Below are positions 17,087-26,575 of a stretch of 64,000 bases of DNA, piece by piece. Numbering within the stretch: the first letter of the stretch is position 1; each line of letters starts with the position of its first letter. The stretch is from Rubrobacter marinus (GTDB lineage Bacteria > Actinomycetota > Rubrobacteria > Rubrobacterales > Rubrobacteraceae). The notes beneath the pieces are model-generated. The model did no database searches, was not told where the DNA came from, and worked only from the letters and a program-made list of their open reading frames with translations. The stretch is from the NCBI RefSeq assembly GCF_011492965.1, contig NZ_CP045121.1, positions 3,224,001 to 3,288,000 on the forward strand. Reading direction: 5' to 3'. Made by a program: the position numbers and the translations under genes.

Positions 17087-17899
17087 CTACCCCCGCGACG
17101 AGCCGTCGCGGCCGTTCTCGGCGACGAAGGCGTCGATCATGGCGCGCGCGATGCTGACCCTGGGCGGGAGGTCCGGCAGGGCGTCGATGTTGTACCAGCC
17201 GGCGTCCTCTATCTCACCGGCTTGCGGCTCGATCTCCCCCCCGGCGTAGTCCGCGGTGAAGCCGATCATGAGCGAGTGCGGGAAGGGCCAGGGCTGGCTC
17301 CCGAAGTACCGGACGTTCCGGACCTCGACCCCGACCTCCTCCAGGACCTCGCGGCTTATGGTCTCCTCGATGGACTCCCCGGGCTCGACGAAGCCCGCGA
17401 GCACGCTGTACATCCCCTTCGGGAAGCCGGGTGAGCGGGCGAGCAAGAGCTCGTCGTCCCCGCGCCTCACGAGCACGATCGACGCCGGGCTCAGCCGCGG
17501 ATGGTAGACCGTCCCGCACCGCGTGCACCTCTTCGACAGCTCGTCCGGCCCCTGGACCGTTCTGGCTGAGCACCGGCCGCAGAACTGATGCGTCCGGTCG
17601 AACTCCAGAATCTGCACGGCGCGTCCGGCCAACCGGAACAGGCCCTCGTCGATCGTGGCGAACAGCCCGCGAAGGTCCCGGAAGACGGTCCCCTCGGGCG
17701 GCTCGGCGTCCGAGTCCAGGTCGACGGCGTAGCAGGGCCGCCCGTCCAGGCTGCCGACGGGCTTGTAGGGGTAGGGGTCGAGATCCAGCTCCTCAGGAGA
17801 CGCCGCCTCCGGGACGCGGACCGGCCCCTCCTCGCGTACCAGCAGCGCGCTGCCCCGGAAGGCGAACCAGTAGGCCGCCCCGATGTTGTTCTGGGACAT
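17087..17899 (-). CDS. nudC: NAD(+) diphosphatase / RNA NADH-decapping Nudix hydrolase
   Basis: A 270-residue NudC. The middle zinc ribbon reads FCGRCSARTV...KRCTRCGTVYHPRLSP (CxxC twice). The Nudix box GFVEPGESIEETISREVLEEVGVEV is complete, and the downstream SQPWPFPHSLM is the specific NADH-pyrophosphatase signature. It cleaves NAD(H) to NMN and AMP and, in the family, removes NAD caps from RNA. The ATG at 17899 lies 2 bp after the stop of the upstream FAD/Fe-S oxidase on the same strand, so it is the second gene of that operon. Longer readings upstream are antisense-like, repetitive Arg/Gly sequence and were rejected. Confidence 0.93.
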   Translation of the reverse strand: MSQNNIGAAYWFAFRGSALLVREEGPVRVPEAASPEELDLDPYPYKPVGSLDGRPCYAVDLDSDAEPPEGTVFRDLRGLFATIDEGLFRLAGRAVQILEFDRTHQFCGRCSARTVQGPDELSKRCTRCGTVYHPRLSPASIVLVRRGDDELLLARSPGFPKGMYSVLAGFVEPGESIEETISREVLEEVGVEVRNVRYFGSQPWPFPHSLMIGFTADYAGGEIEPQAGEIEDAGWYNIDALPDLPPRVSIARAMIDAFVAENGRDGSSRG

Positions 17900-17901
17900 G
17901 C

Positions 17902-20787
17902 TCAGCCCCGCCCGTTGCTCTGGAGGCAGTTCGCCAGGTACTCGGCGGGGTGGATGGCGTGGCCGCCGGTGCCGCCCAGGATCTGCTCGCGGCAGGAGGT
18001 CCCCGGGGCGACGAGCACCTGCCCCCTGGCCTCCCGGACCGCCGGGAAGAGGCGCCTCTCCCCCATCTTCATCGAGACCTCGTAGTGGCCCTTCTCGTAG
18101 CCGAAGAGCCCCGCCATCCCGCAGCACCCGGAGTCGACGACCGTGACCTCGGTGCCCGGGACCATCCCCAGAACCTCCTCCGTGGGCTTCGTGCCCACCA
18201 TCGCCTTCTGGTGGCAGTGGCCGTGCAGGAGGACCGGGTTGCCGCCCTCCAGGGGCAGCTCCGCGTCGAGCTCCAGAACGGCCTCCTCGAAGAGGCGCGT
18301 CGCCTTCGCCAACCCCTCCACCCGCTCGTCGCCGGGGAGGAGCTTCCGGTAGTCGTCGCGCATCGTGAGGATGCAGCTCGGCTCCAGCCCGATGAGCGGG
18401 ACGCCGCGCTCGATGAGCGGCGTGAGGATGTCGAGGTTCTTCTTCGCGTTCTCGCGGGCCTCGTCCACGAGCCCCTCGGAGAGCATCGGACGGCCGCAGC
18501 AGACGACGTCCGGTAGGTGGACGCGGGCGCCCGCGGCGGCGAAGACGCGGACCATGCCCTCCCCGATCCCGGGCCGCTGGTACTCGTTCCAGGTGTCGTT
18601 GAAGAGCGCCACCTCGACCGGTCCTTCCCCCTGCGGCAGCTCCCCGAACCGCTGGGAGAACGTTCGCGTCGTCACCTTCGGCAGCGAGCGGCGCGGGTCG
18701 ATGCCCGCGAGCCCGGCCGCGCGACGGGCGAGAACGGTCCCGGCGACGGCGTTGTACAGCCGGGGCACGCGGGAGGCGAGGGCGAGTTGTTCGCGGATGT
18801 GGCCGGCGGCCTTCTGGCGCAGGCTGAAGCCGTGCTTCTGGCCCATCTGGTTGAGGACCTCGGTCTTCATGCTGGCGACGTCGACCTGGGAGGGGCACTC
18901 GCTCTTGCACGCCTTGCAGGCGACGCAGAGGTCGAAGACCTCCTTCATCCCCTCGCCGGTCAGCTCCTCCGGGGAGAGGGTCCCGTCGAGGACGGATCTC
19001 AGGGCGTTCGCCCGCGCCCGCGTCGTGTCCTTCTCGTCCAGCGTGACCATGTACGACGGGCACATCGTCCCGGAGTTCTTTTTGCGGCAGAAGCCCGAGC
19101 CGTTGCAGAGCTCGACCGCCGGGGCGAAGCCGCCCTGGTCGGAGAAGTCGAAGTTGGTGGCGAGCGGCAGACGCCTGCGGCCGGGGGAGATGCGTAGCCC
19201 CTCGTCCATCTTCGGGGGGTCCACGATCACGCCGGGGTTCAGCATCCCCTTCGGGTCCCAGGCCCTCTTGACCTCGCCGAAGGCGCGCACGAGCTCTGGC
19301 CCGTACATCTTCGAAAGAAACTCCGAACGGGAGAGCCCGTCGCCGTGCTCGCCGGAGACGGAGCCGCCGCACTCCGCCACCAGGTCCGCGACCTCCTCGG
19401 CGATGCGACGCATGCGCGCGACGCCCTCGGGGTCGCCCGTGTCCAGGGCGGGGCGGACGTGGAGGGTGCCGACGCTCGCGTGGCCGTAGAAGCAAGCCCA
19501 CGTCCCGGCCCTCTCCACGATCTCCTCGAACCGGACGACGAACTCCTCCAGGTTCTCCGGGGGCACCGCCGCGTCCTCGACGAACGCGACCGGCTTCTCC
19601 TTCTCGGCGGTCCCGAGGAGCAGCGGCAGCGTCGATTTCCTCAGCTTGACCGTCTGGGCCTGCGCCTCCTTGGAGCGCAAGGGCACCGCGACGGAGGCAC
19701 CTACCTCGCGGGCGATCTCGTCGAGGCTCTCGAAGCGCTCGTCGATCTCCTCCTGCGTACCGCTCCACTCCACGAGCAACAGCGCCTTCGGGTCGCCCTC
19801 GACGAAGCCCGTCGAGCCCCTGTAGGCGTTCGAGGCGCGGGCGCGGTTGATCGCCACGTCGTCCAGAAGCTCGACGGCCGAGGGATCCATCGCTAGAAAC
19901 GCGACTGTCGCCCGGGCCGAGGCCGCGAGAGAATCGAACTGGAAGGAGGCGAGGGCGCGCGCCGGGGGGAGTTGTTGCAGCCTGAAGTCCGCGCGGGTCA
20001 TCACCGCCAGCGTGCCTTCGGAGCCGCAGACCAGGCGGGTGAGGTCCACGGTGTCGGGGTCGAGGAGGGAGTCGAGGCCGTAGCCGGAGACGCGCCGGAT
20101 CAGCTTCGGGTAGCGGCGCCGGATCTCGTCGCCGTACCTCTCCCCGACCTCCAGCGCGTTGCGGAGGAGGCGGGCCGTGGCGTCCCCGCCGCGGGCGCGC
20201 CTCTCGGCCTCGGCCCTCGGCATCGGCCGGAGGTCTACGACCTCGCCGCTCGCGAGGACGCAGCGCAAGGAGAGGATCTGGTCGGCCGTCGTGCCGAAGA
20301 CGAGGGAGCGCATCCCGGCCGAGTTGTTCCCGACCATGCCGCCGAGGGTAGCGACGTCGGAGGTCGACGTATCGGCCCCGAAGACGAGGCCGTGAGGCTC
20401 GACGCGGGCGTTGAGCTCGCCCTGTATGACGCCGGGCTCGACCGAGCACCACCGCCCGTCGAGGTCTATCTCCAGGATGTCTTGCATCTCGGAGGTATCC
20501 AGCATGAGCCCCGGCGCCGTCGCCTGGCCGGCGAGGCTCGTCCCCGTCCCGCGCGGCGTGACGGAGAGGCCCGTCTCGCGCGCCGCGTCGACGACCGCCT
20601 TCACGTCGCCCTCGCTCCTCGCGACCGCGACCGCGACGGGGTCGCGCTTGTAGATCGAGGCGTCCGTGGACCACAGGGCCCGGGAGACCGGGTCCGTCCT
20701 CAAGAAACCGTCGAGCTTGCCGCTCAGCGCCTCGCGCAACCCGTCGACGCCCGAGCCGGCGTCTTCCCTGATCTCTCTCTTTAGCAT
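17902..20787 (-). CDS. FAD-binding and (Fe-S)-binding oxidoreductase (D-lactate dehydrogenase-like fusion)
   Basis: A 961-residue fusion. The N-terminal ~540 residues are a GlcD-like flavin oxidase: PRGTGTSLAGQATAPGLMLDTSEM, GADTSTSDVATLGGMVGNNSAG and the histidine-rich ACFYGHASVGTLHVRP and GEHGDGLSRSEFL. Next come ferredoxin-like cysteines (CNGSGFCRKK, then CVACKACKSECP), and then two GlpC/CCG-type domains with VCCGRPMLSEG and VDSGCCGMAGLFGYEKGHYE. This layout oxidises D-lactate or a related 2-hydroxyacid and passes electrons through Fe-S centres to the respiratory chain. It is the first gene of an operon with nudC. It is distinct from the shorter GlcD paralogue at 10.5-11.9 kb. Confidence 0.9.
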   Translation of the reverse strand: MLKREIREDAGSGVDGLREALSGKLDGFLRTDPVSRALWSTDASIYKRDPVAVAVARSEGDVKAVVDAARETGLSVTPRGTGTSLAGQATAPGLMLDTSEMQDILEIDLDGRWCSVEPGVIQGELNARVEPHGLVFGADTSTSDVATLGGMVGNNSAGMRSLVFGTTADQILSLRCVLASGEVVDLRPMPRAEAERRARGGDATARLLRNALEVGERYGDEIRRRYPKLIRRVSGYGLDSLLDPDTVDLTRLVCGSEGTLAVMTRADFRLQQLPPARALASFQFDSLAASARATVAFLAMDPSAVELLDDVAINRARASNAYRGSTGFVEGDPKALLLVEWSGTQEEIDERFESLDEIAREVGASVAVPLRSKEAQAQTVKLRKSTLPLLLGTAEKEKPVAFVEDAAVPPENLEEFVVRFEEIVERAGTWACFYGHASVGTLHVRPALDTGDPEGVARMRRIAEEVADLVAECGGSVSGEHGDGLSRSEFLSKMYGPELVRAFGEVKRAWDPKGMLNPGVIVDPPKMDEGLRISPGRRRLPLATNFDFSDQGGFAPAVELCNGSGFCRKKNSGTMCPSYMVTLDEKDTTRARANALRSVLDGTLSPEELTGEGMKEVFDLCVACKACKSECPSQVDVASMKTEVLNQMGQKHGFSLRQKAAGHIREQLALASRVPRLYNAVAGTVLARRAAGLAGIDPRRSLPKVTTRTFSQRFGELPQGEGPVEVALFNDTWNEYQRPGIGEGMVRVFAAAGARVHLPDVVCCGRPMLSEGLVDEARENAKKNLDILTPLIERGVPLIGLEPSCILTMRDDYRKLLPGDERVEGLAKATRLFEEAVLELDAELPLEGGNPVLLHGHCHQKAMVGTKPTEEVLGMVPGTEVTVVDSGCCGMAGLFGYEKGHYEVSMKMGERRLFPAVREARGQVLVAPGTSCREQILGGTGGHAIHPAEYLANCLQSNGRG

Positions 20788-20868
20788 CCCCCGAGTATAT
20801 TACCGGCGAAGGTCCGCCGGGTGTAAGGGACGACGTCGAGTGACCACGATCCTGCGGCGCGCTGAGCC

Positions 20869-21261
20869 CTACGCCTCCGCGGCGACGTCCGCGAGCCTCC
20901 GGGACAGGGAGTAGTCCGTGGCCGTGGCGGCGATCATGAAGCCAAACATGCCGGTCGCCCGTCGGCTACGACGGGACGGGTCGTAGAGGATCAGGACGTA
21001 GATCAGGGCGATCGCGGCGCTCAACAGGGCCCGGGCCTGCATCCACCGCGTCCTCCGGGCACGATCGAGGAGAAGCCCGGGACCGACGATCAGGTCGACC
21101 GCGCCGACGCCGCGCGCGAGCTTCGCCCGATCACCCCATCCCAGGAGCTCGGCACCAGGCGCCAGCGCGAGCAGGAGCCCCATCCCCAGGCTGACCCACC
21201 CGACGCCCACGGACAGCTCCTGCACTCGCCTGTCGGACACCCGCAGGTCCATCCCGTCCAC
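20869..21261 (-). CDS. Small hypothetical membrane protein
   Basis: A 130-residue protein that I do not recognise by family. It has about four hydrophobic segments (VGWVSLGMGLLLALAPGAELL, GVGAVDLIVGPGLLL, LLSAAIALIYVLILY and GMFGFMIAATATDY), separated by short basic loops. It resembles small DUF4267/DoxX-like membrane proteins in length and arrangement, but no diagnostic motif is present. It lies ~90 bp downstream of the likely end of the nitrilase-family gene on the same strand; co-transcription is possible. Confidence 0.6.
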   Translation of the reverse strand: MDGMDLRVSDRRVQELSVGVGWVSLGMGLLLALAPGAELLGWGDRAKLARGVGAVDLIVGPGLLLDRARRTRWMQARALLSAAIALIYVLILYDPSRRSRRATGMFGFMIAATATDYSLSRRLADVAAEA

Positions 21262-21348
21262 CTCCCCGGACGAGGGTACCCGAGGCGAGCACCCCGCTCT
21301 GCCCTCTCGTCGTGCCGGGGCTCTCGGAGGTGCGCCACCTCCCCGAGA

Positions 21349-22196
21349 TTACGCGACGGGTTCGAGGAGCGAGCCGCGCCTCTCCCCGGCAGCGTGTCCC
21401 CGAAGAGCCGCCGCCACCTCCCGGGGAGATCCCCGTCCACCAGGGCGACGCTCCTGTCGCCGAAGGCCTCCGAGACGCGCAACCCGTCGGGGCCGTACAC
21501 GCCGCCGGGGGAGCCGAAGATCGCCCCGGGGTACCGGCCCATCTGGTTGGCGCTCGCGACGTAGATGCCGTTGTCGAGGACGCGGGCGGCGCAGGCGAGG
21601 TCGTACTGCGGCCCGAACGGGTCGCGCCATCCGGCGGGCGCCAGGACGAGATCCGCGCCCCGCGCCGCCGCCTCCCGGACGAACTCGGGGAAGCCGAGAT
21701 CCCAGCACACCGCGAGCGCGACGCCGAGGCCACCCGCCTCCACGACGACCGGCCCGTCGCCCGGCACGAAGACGCGGTGCTCCCCCGTCTCCCGGACGAG
21801 GTGCTTCTTCGCGTAGGTGGCGAGCACGCCCTCCGGCCCGACGAAGTTCACGCTGTCGGCGGTGCCGTCGAGCCGTCTCTCCGGGAAGCCGTAGGCCACG
21901 TGGAGGTCAAGCTCGCGAGCGAGCCGGGCGAAGAAGCGGGCCGAGGGCCCGCCCCTGGCGTCCTCGGCGTGGCGGTGGACGGAGGCGAGGTCGGCGTAGG
22001 CGCAGGTGAAGAGCTCGGGGAGCACGGCGCAGCGGAGGTCCGGGTGGGCGTGCTTCGCGGCGCGCAACTCGCGCTCTGCCAGCCGGAGGTTGCCGCGCAC
22101 GTCCCCGGGGACCGGCCCGAGGTTCAGGGCGGCGACGAGCGTCGTCGAAGAATTTCTCGCGGTCCCGACCGGCGTGATCCTGCTCAGCTCCCCCAT
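21349..22196 (-). CDS. Nitrilase-superfamily carbon-nitrogen hydrolase, probable frameshift near 3' end
   Basis: A cytosolic C-N hydrolase with the catalytic triad: Glu in CAVLPELFTCAY, Lys in YAKKHLVRETGEH and Cys in VALAVCWDLGFPEF. It hydrolyses an amide or N-carbamoyl group; the substrate is unknown. The ATG at 22196 is preceded by GGAGAGGGGG. As read, the frame runs on past the domain to 21090 with low-complexity, unfamily-like sequence overlapping the next gene. If one G is restored in the G run near 21390, the protein ends GERRGSLLEPVA with a stop at 21349, the expected family length (~282 aa). I therefore give 21349 as the likely end; the continuous frame ends at 21090. Confidence 0.72.
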
Positions 22197-22399
22197 CGTG
22201 CCCCCCTCTCCTTCCGCGGCCGTTCTCGACCGTCCCGAGGAAGCGTAACGGGGCGCCGTCGCCGTCCACAACGGCCGTGCGTATGAGGATCGGAGCACCG
22301 GAGACCACCAGAATTGTCCAGGCGTCCGATTGACGCGACCGTCCCCGGCGTCGAAGATGGTGCGTTAGATCCGAGCGGCGAGACGGAGGACGGTATCCG

Positions 22400-23928
22400 A
22401 TGTGCGGCATCGTGGCCCAGCACGGCAGGCTCGACCCCGTGGAGGCGCAGCGCATGCTCTCCCGGCTTACCCACCGCGGCCCGGACGATGAGGGGACGGC
22501 CCGCGTCGGCGACGCCTGGCTCGGCCACCGGCGCCTCTCCATAGTGGACGTCTCTGGCGGCAAGCAGCCGCTTGAGACCTCCGGTGGCCTCTCCCTCGTC
22601 GGCAACGGCGAGGTCTACAACCACGCGGAGGTCCGGGGCACCCTCGCCGGGAACGACTTCCGCACGAGCTCGGACAACGAGGTAGCCCTGCACCTCGTCG
22701 CCGAGCGCGGCCCCGACGCCTTGAAGGACCTCCTCGGCATGTACGCCTTCGTCGTCGCAGGCAGGGACGGCTCCTTCGTCGCCGCCCGCGACCCGGTGGG
22801 CATCAAGCCGCTGTACTGGGCGCGCCGGGACGGCCGGACCGTCTTCGCCTCGGAGCTCGGGGCCTACGACGAGGACTGGCTCGGGGAGGTCGAGGCCTTC
22901 CCGCCGGGCTTCTACTGGACCCCCGAGGGCGGCCTGACGCGCTTCCGCGCCGCCGTGCCGGAGAAGGACGAGGCCCTGAACCGCTTCGACGGTCCTACCG
23001 AGCCCGGCGCCCCGATCCCGGAGGAGATGCTGGCGCTCGTGCGCGAGCGGCTCATAGAGACCGTCGAGCGGCAGATGATGGGGGACGTGCCGGTGGGCGT
23101 CTTCCTCTCGGGCGGCCTGGACTCCAGCCTCGTGGCCGCGATCGCCGCGCGCTGGTACGAGGGGCGGGGCGAGAAGCTCAAGACCTTCGCCGTCGGGCTG
23201 GAGGGCTCGTCGGACCTGCTGGCGGCGCGCGCGGTCGCCGAGCACCTCGGCACGGAGCACCACGAGAGCGTCTACACGGCCGGGGAGGCCCTGGACGTCC
23301 TCCCCGAGGTCGTGCGATGCATCGAGTCCTTCGACCCCTCGCTCGTCAGGAGCGCGGTGCCGAACTACATGCTCGCCCAGTTCACCGCCGAGAGCGTCAA
23401 GGTCGTCCTCACCGGGGAGGGGCCGACGAGATCTTCGCGGGCTACGAGTACCTCACCGGGTTCGCGACCGAAGAGGAGCTGCACGACGAGCTCGTCCGCA
23501 CCATAGAAGGGCTCCACAACCTGAACCTCCAGCGCTGCGACCGCGTCACGATGGCCCACGGGCTGGAGGCCCGGGTGCCGTTCCTGGAGCTGGACATGAT
23601 CGAGCTGGGGCTCTCCCTCCCCGCCGGCTGGAAGCTCGCGGGCCCCGACCAGCCCGAGAAGCGCCTCCTGCGCCGGGCCTTCGACGGCTGGCTCCCCGAG
23701 GAGTTCCTGTGGCGCAAAAAGGAGCAGTTCGGCGACGGCTCCGGCGCCTCCTCGGTCCTGAAGGAGAGGATGGAAGAGACCGTCACGCAGGAGGAGTTCG
23801 AGAGGGAGCACGAGGAGATCGAACCCGCCCTGCGCACCCGCGAGGAGGTCGCCTACTACCGCATCTTCCGCGAGCACCTCGGCCCGGTCCGTCCCCAACG
23901 GGTGATAGGCCGCTTCGCGACGGCGTAG
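22400..23928 (+). pseudogene. asnB: Asparagine synthase (glutamine-hydrolyzing), one frame break
   Basis: A class II glutamine amidotransferase fused to an asparagine synthetase domain, ~509 residues when joined. The start is MCGIVAQHG with the catalytic Cys2; LTHRGPDDEG and GNGEVYNH follow. The synthetase PP-loop GVFLSGGLDSSLVAA is near 22.1 residues per helix turn of the usual position (~235). The frame breaks inside VVLTGEG|ADEIFAGYEYL: GGGGAGGGG should carry one more G near 23419-23422. The rest (LNLQRCDRVTMAHGLEARVPFL, FLWRKKEQFGDGSG) is fully conserved, so a sequence error is more likely than loss of function. It is divergent from the nitrilase-family gene across a ~200-bp gap that must hold both promoters. 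Confidence 0.85.
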
Positions 23929-23940
23929 GAGAGCGCCCTC

Positions 23941-24837
23941 CTACAAGACCGGGGCCAGAAGCTCCTCGACGGGCTTCCCGGCCTGCTCCGCGGGGCGGGA
24001 GAGGTAGAAGTCGGCGTGGTACCAGCCCTCGTCCTCCTTGCCGGCGGGGTCCACGCCCATGCCGGCGAGCTCGCCGAGGACGTAGTCGCGCTCCTCGTCG
24101 CCCGTGAAGCGCCGCTGGGTGAACGTGTGTCCCGGAAGCTTCTGGGTAACGAGACCGTGCTCCGCGAGTACGTCGGAGATCTCCCCGTAGGAGACCCAGC
24201 GGAGCGCGAAGGCGGCGACCCACGGCGCGCCGCCCTCGGCCCCGTCGGTCGCCCGGTCGAGCAGCTTGTCGAAGGTCCGCTGCGAGACGTAGCCGATGCC
24301 GCCCGTCACGGTGAGCAGGTCCGTGCCCGCCACGGCCCGGCCGAGGTCTTCGGTGGGCTCGCCCTCCTCCAGGTTCTCGGCGAAGCCCGCGTCGAGAAGC
24401 CCGGAGCGCACGCCGTAGGAGACGGCGTTGGGGGCGATGTCGACGCCGACGGTCTCCGGCGCCCCCTCCATCCGGCGCTCCCGGTAGAACGCGGCGTCGG
24501 CCTCGATCAGCTCCTCGCAGGAGAGACCCGCGACCTCGGCGGAGCCGTAGCGCGCGTAGAGGTCGTCGAGGGTGAGGTCGTGCTTGAGCAGGGCGGCGTT
24601 TATGCCGTAGGAGCAGCAGACGTCCACGACCGCGAGCTTCTTCGCGCGGGACCCGGTGCCGGCGCGCTCCTCCTGCAGGGCTCGCGCGAGCTGGCGGAAG
24701 ACGCGCTGGCCGTGCCTCGGCACGCAGTAGTCGAACTCCCCGAGGGTGTTGTAGTACTCCCTCGGGTCCTCCAGGTCGTAGATCTGATCGAAGTTCGCCT
24801 TGCCGGATTTCTGGTGTACGGTGTCGCGGTCTTGCAT
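23941..24837 (-). CDS. Class I SAM-dependent methyltransferase-like protein
   Basis: A 298-residue protein starting MQDRDTVHQKSGKANFDQIYDLEDPREYYNTLGEFDY. The SAM-binding first strand and glycine loop are seen in KLAVVDVCCSYGINAALL, and TVGVDIAPNAVSYG resembles the acidic strand-2 end, followed by LLTVTGGIGYV. Family members are annotated as methyltransferases of unknown substrate. The ATG at 24837 is preceded by a purine-rich GGGGGATCGG site; a 26-residue upstream extension lacks one. It is convergent with the asparagine synthase gene (12 bp apart). The 200 bp upstream (24838-25037) has no gene and shows AT-richer sequence that could hold its promoter. Confidence 0.68.
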   Translation of the reverse strand: MQDRDTVHQKSGKANFDQIYDLEDPREYYNTLGEFDYCVPRHGQRVFRQLARALQEERAGTGSRAKKLAVVDVCCSYGINAALLKHDLTLDDLYARYGSAEVAGLSCEELIEADAAFYRERRMEGAPETVGVDIAPNAVSYGVRSGLLDAGFAENLEEGEPTEDLGRAVAGTDLLTVTGGIGYVSQRTFDKLLDRATDGAEGGAPWVAAFALRWVSYGEISDVLAEHGLVTQKLPGHTFTQRRFTGDEERDYVLGELAGMGVDPAGKEDEGWYHADFYLSRPAEQAGKPVEELLAPVL

Positions 24838-25037
24838 GCTTACCGATCCCCCCTCCCCGGCACAAACGGGCTTCGCGTGGCTGCGACGGGACGCGAGACG
24901 CGTCCCGTGCGCCACGAAGCCCCACCTACCTCTTGTGTCTCACGATCGTGCGGGGCCGCTGGATGTCTACAACCGCGGTGCCCACAAGCAATGTACATTT
25001 TCCGCGCATGGAATGCAATCCCGATTACACTCTCTGA

Positions 25038-25424
25038 TCAGGGACCGGTCAGCCGGGTCACCGTCAGCGAGCCGGACTCGGCGATCTCGCCGACGCCCCT
25101 GGCCTTCGCCCAGTCGACCCGCAGCCCGGGCTCGTCCGCCGGGCCGACGCTGATCCCCTCGTCCTCCTCGCCGGCGTCGTGGGCCGCGGTCTCTTCCCGC
25201 AGGGCCTCGCTCAGGGCGACGGCCAGCCCCTGGGAGGCGGCGATCTCCAGGGTCCCGCTCTCGCCCGGCGCGGGGAGCATTAACCCCTCGTACTCGCCGT
25301 GAGGGTCGAAGCCGTGCCGCCGCGCGAGGGCCAGCACACCGGCCCAGTCTTCGTCGGCGAGCACGCTGATGCGCGGGTCTTCACCCGTCCCCGCGGGGCT
25401 CGTCGGTCTGATCTCGAAGGGCAA
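25038..25424 (-). CDS. Hypothetical acidic protein
   Basis: A 128-residue soluble, acidic protein that I do not recognise. It starts at a TTG with an AGGAGG ribosome site ~7 bases upstream, and the codon choice fits real coding sequence. Visible features are an N-terminal segment ISVLADEDWAGVLALARRHGFDPHGEYEGLMLP, an alanine-rich helix (GLAVALSEALREETAAHD) and an acidic tail (AGEEDEGISVGPADEP). No signal peptide, membrane helix or metal motif is visible. It stands alone and is divergent from the metallo-hydrolase gene. Confidence 0.6.
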   Translation of the reverse strand: MPFEIRPTSPAGTGEDPRISVLADEDWAGVLALARRHGFDPHGEYEGLMLPAPGESGTLEIAASQGLAVALSEALREETAAHDAGEEDEGISVGPADEPGLRVDWAKARGVGEIAESGSLTVTRLTGP

Positions 25425-25642
25425 TGCCGGACCTCCTCGTGCGGACTCAAGGGTCGCGCAAGATTACCCATTCGCGCCCCGCCGGTTTTGTACCCGACGG
25501 CCGCCCGAGCGCCACCGCTCGCTCCCACGCCCGCACGGCCCCCCGTGCATCCCGGAGACCTCGGGCGGGTTTGCCGCAAGAATGTCGGCGGCTATAGAAT
25601 TCGCCGCGTTCAGGGGAGAACGAGGAAAGGAGTTGCCCAAGC

Positions 25643-26458
25643 ATGAAGCTGTACGTGTTGGATAACGGGGCGCTGGAGCTGGACCTTGCGTGGCTGGTCT
25701 TGAACCCCCACCCCGCCACCGTCGACGACAAGAACCCGACGAACGAGTGGGTCACCGTCCCGACCTACACCGTCCTCGTCGAGCACCCCCAGCTCGGCTA
25801 CGTCCTCTTCGACGGCACCTGCCACCCCGAATGGGACGAACGCTGGCCGGAGGCCCTCAGGGGCGTCTTCCCGTACCGCGCCGACGAGAAGCAGTACCTC
25901 CCCCAGCAGCTCGAGGCGCTGAACCTCAAGATGAGCGACATAGACATCGTGGTCATCTCGCACCTCCACGTCGACCACTGCGGCTGCCTGGACTTCTTCC
26001 GCGGCACCAAGGCGGGCCAGCGCGGGATCATCGTCCACGACAAGGAGCTCGCCCACTCCCTCAAGATCACGCACACGGGCCCCGCGGACTTCGCCGGCGC
26101 CTGCGCCAAGGGCGAGTTCGACCTGCCGAACCTCAACTACGACCTGATGGTGGGCCCGCACCTCGAGCTCGCCCCCGACCTGCACCTCCACCACTGGCCC
26201 GGACACACCCCCGGCCTCATAGGCATGGTCGCCCACACCGAGCACTCGGGCACCTTCATCTTCACCTCCGACGCCGTCTACCTGGAGCGGAACATCAACG
26301 AGTGGGCGCTCTCGGGCATCGTCTACGACACCGTCGCCTACTTCGACTCGATGTACAAGATCAAGCAGCTCTCCCGCAAGCACGACGCCGTCATGGGCTA
26401 CGGCCACGACGCCGAAGCCTTCAAGGCCCTCAAGAAAGCCCCCGAGTACTACGAGTAG
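25643..26458 (+). CDS. N-acyl homoserine lactonase-like metallo-beta-lactamase-fold hydrolase
   Basis: A 271-residue MBL-fold enzyme close to the AttM/AhlD lactonase branch. It has the dinuclear zinc motif SHLHVDHCG (HxHxDH), a later metal histidine in HHWPGHTPG, and TSDAVYLERN carrying the bridging Asp. The N-terminus MKLYVLDNGALELDLAWLV and the early VLVEHPQLGYVLFDGTCHPE are typical of this branch. It probably opens lactones, possibly quorum signals, though many relatives act on other lactones or esters. A GGAAAGGAG site precedes the ATG. A strong hairpin terminator follows the stop. No AHL synthase or receptor is in the window. Confidence 0.85.
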   Translation: MKLYVLDNGALELDLAWLVLNPHPATVDDKNPTNEWVTVPTYTVLVEHPQLGYVLFDGTCHPEWDERWPEALRGVFPYRADEKQYLPQQLEALNLKMSDIDIVVISHLHVDHCGCLDFFRGTKAGQRGIIVHDKELAHSLKITHTGPADFAGACAKGEFDLPNLNYDLMVGPHLELAPDLHLHHWPGHTPGLIGMVAHTEHSGTFIFTSDAVYLERNINEWALSGIVYDTVAYFDSMYKIKQLSRKHDAVMGYGHDAEAFKALKKAPEYYE

Positions 26459-26463
26459 GACGC

Positions 26464-26496
26464 GAGGGGGGCCGGGCTTCGAGCCCGGCCCCCCTC
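26464..26496 (+). terminator. Bidirectional hairpin terminator
   Basis: A perfect 15-bp stem, GAGGGGGGCCGGGCT with its complement, and a 3-base loop. It begins 6 bp after the lactonase stop and lies between convergent genes, so it can serve both strands. Confidence 0.7.
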
Positions 26497-26575
26497 CCTC
26501 AACCTTCGCCTGCGCGGAGCCGGGCCGCGAACGCGACGAAGTCTCCTGACCGACTGTGGCCGGCCGAGCGCCCCC

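Noticed and set aside
17087-20674. A 1195-codon minus-strand reading extending nudC far upstream
   Set aside because: The upstream part is Arg/Gly/Pro-rich shadow of the FAD/Fe-S oxidase gene in another frame; nudC starts cleanly at 17899.
21090-21348. C-terminal continuation of the nitrilase-family protein
   Set aside because: It is low-complexity, overlaps the next gene and is replaced by a family-like ending if one G is restored near 21390.
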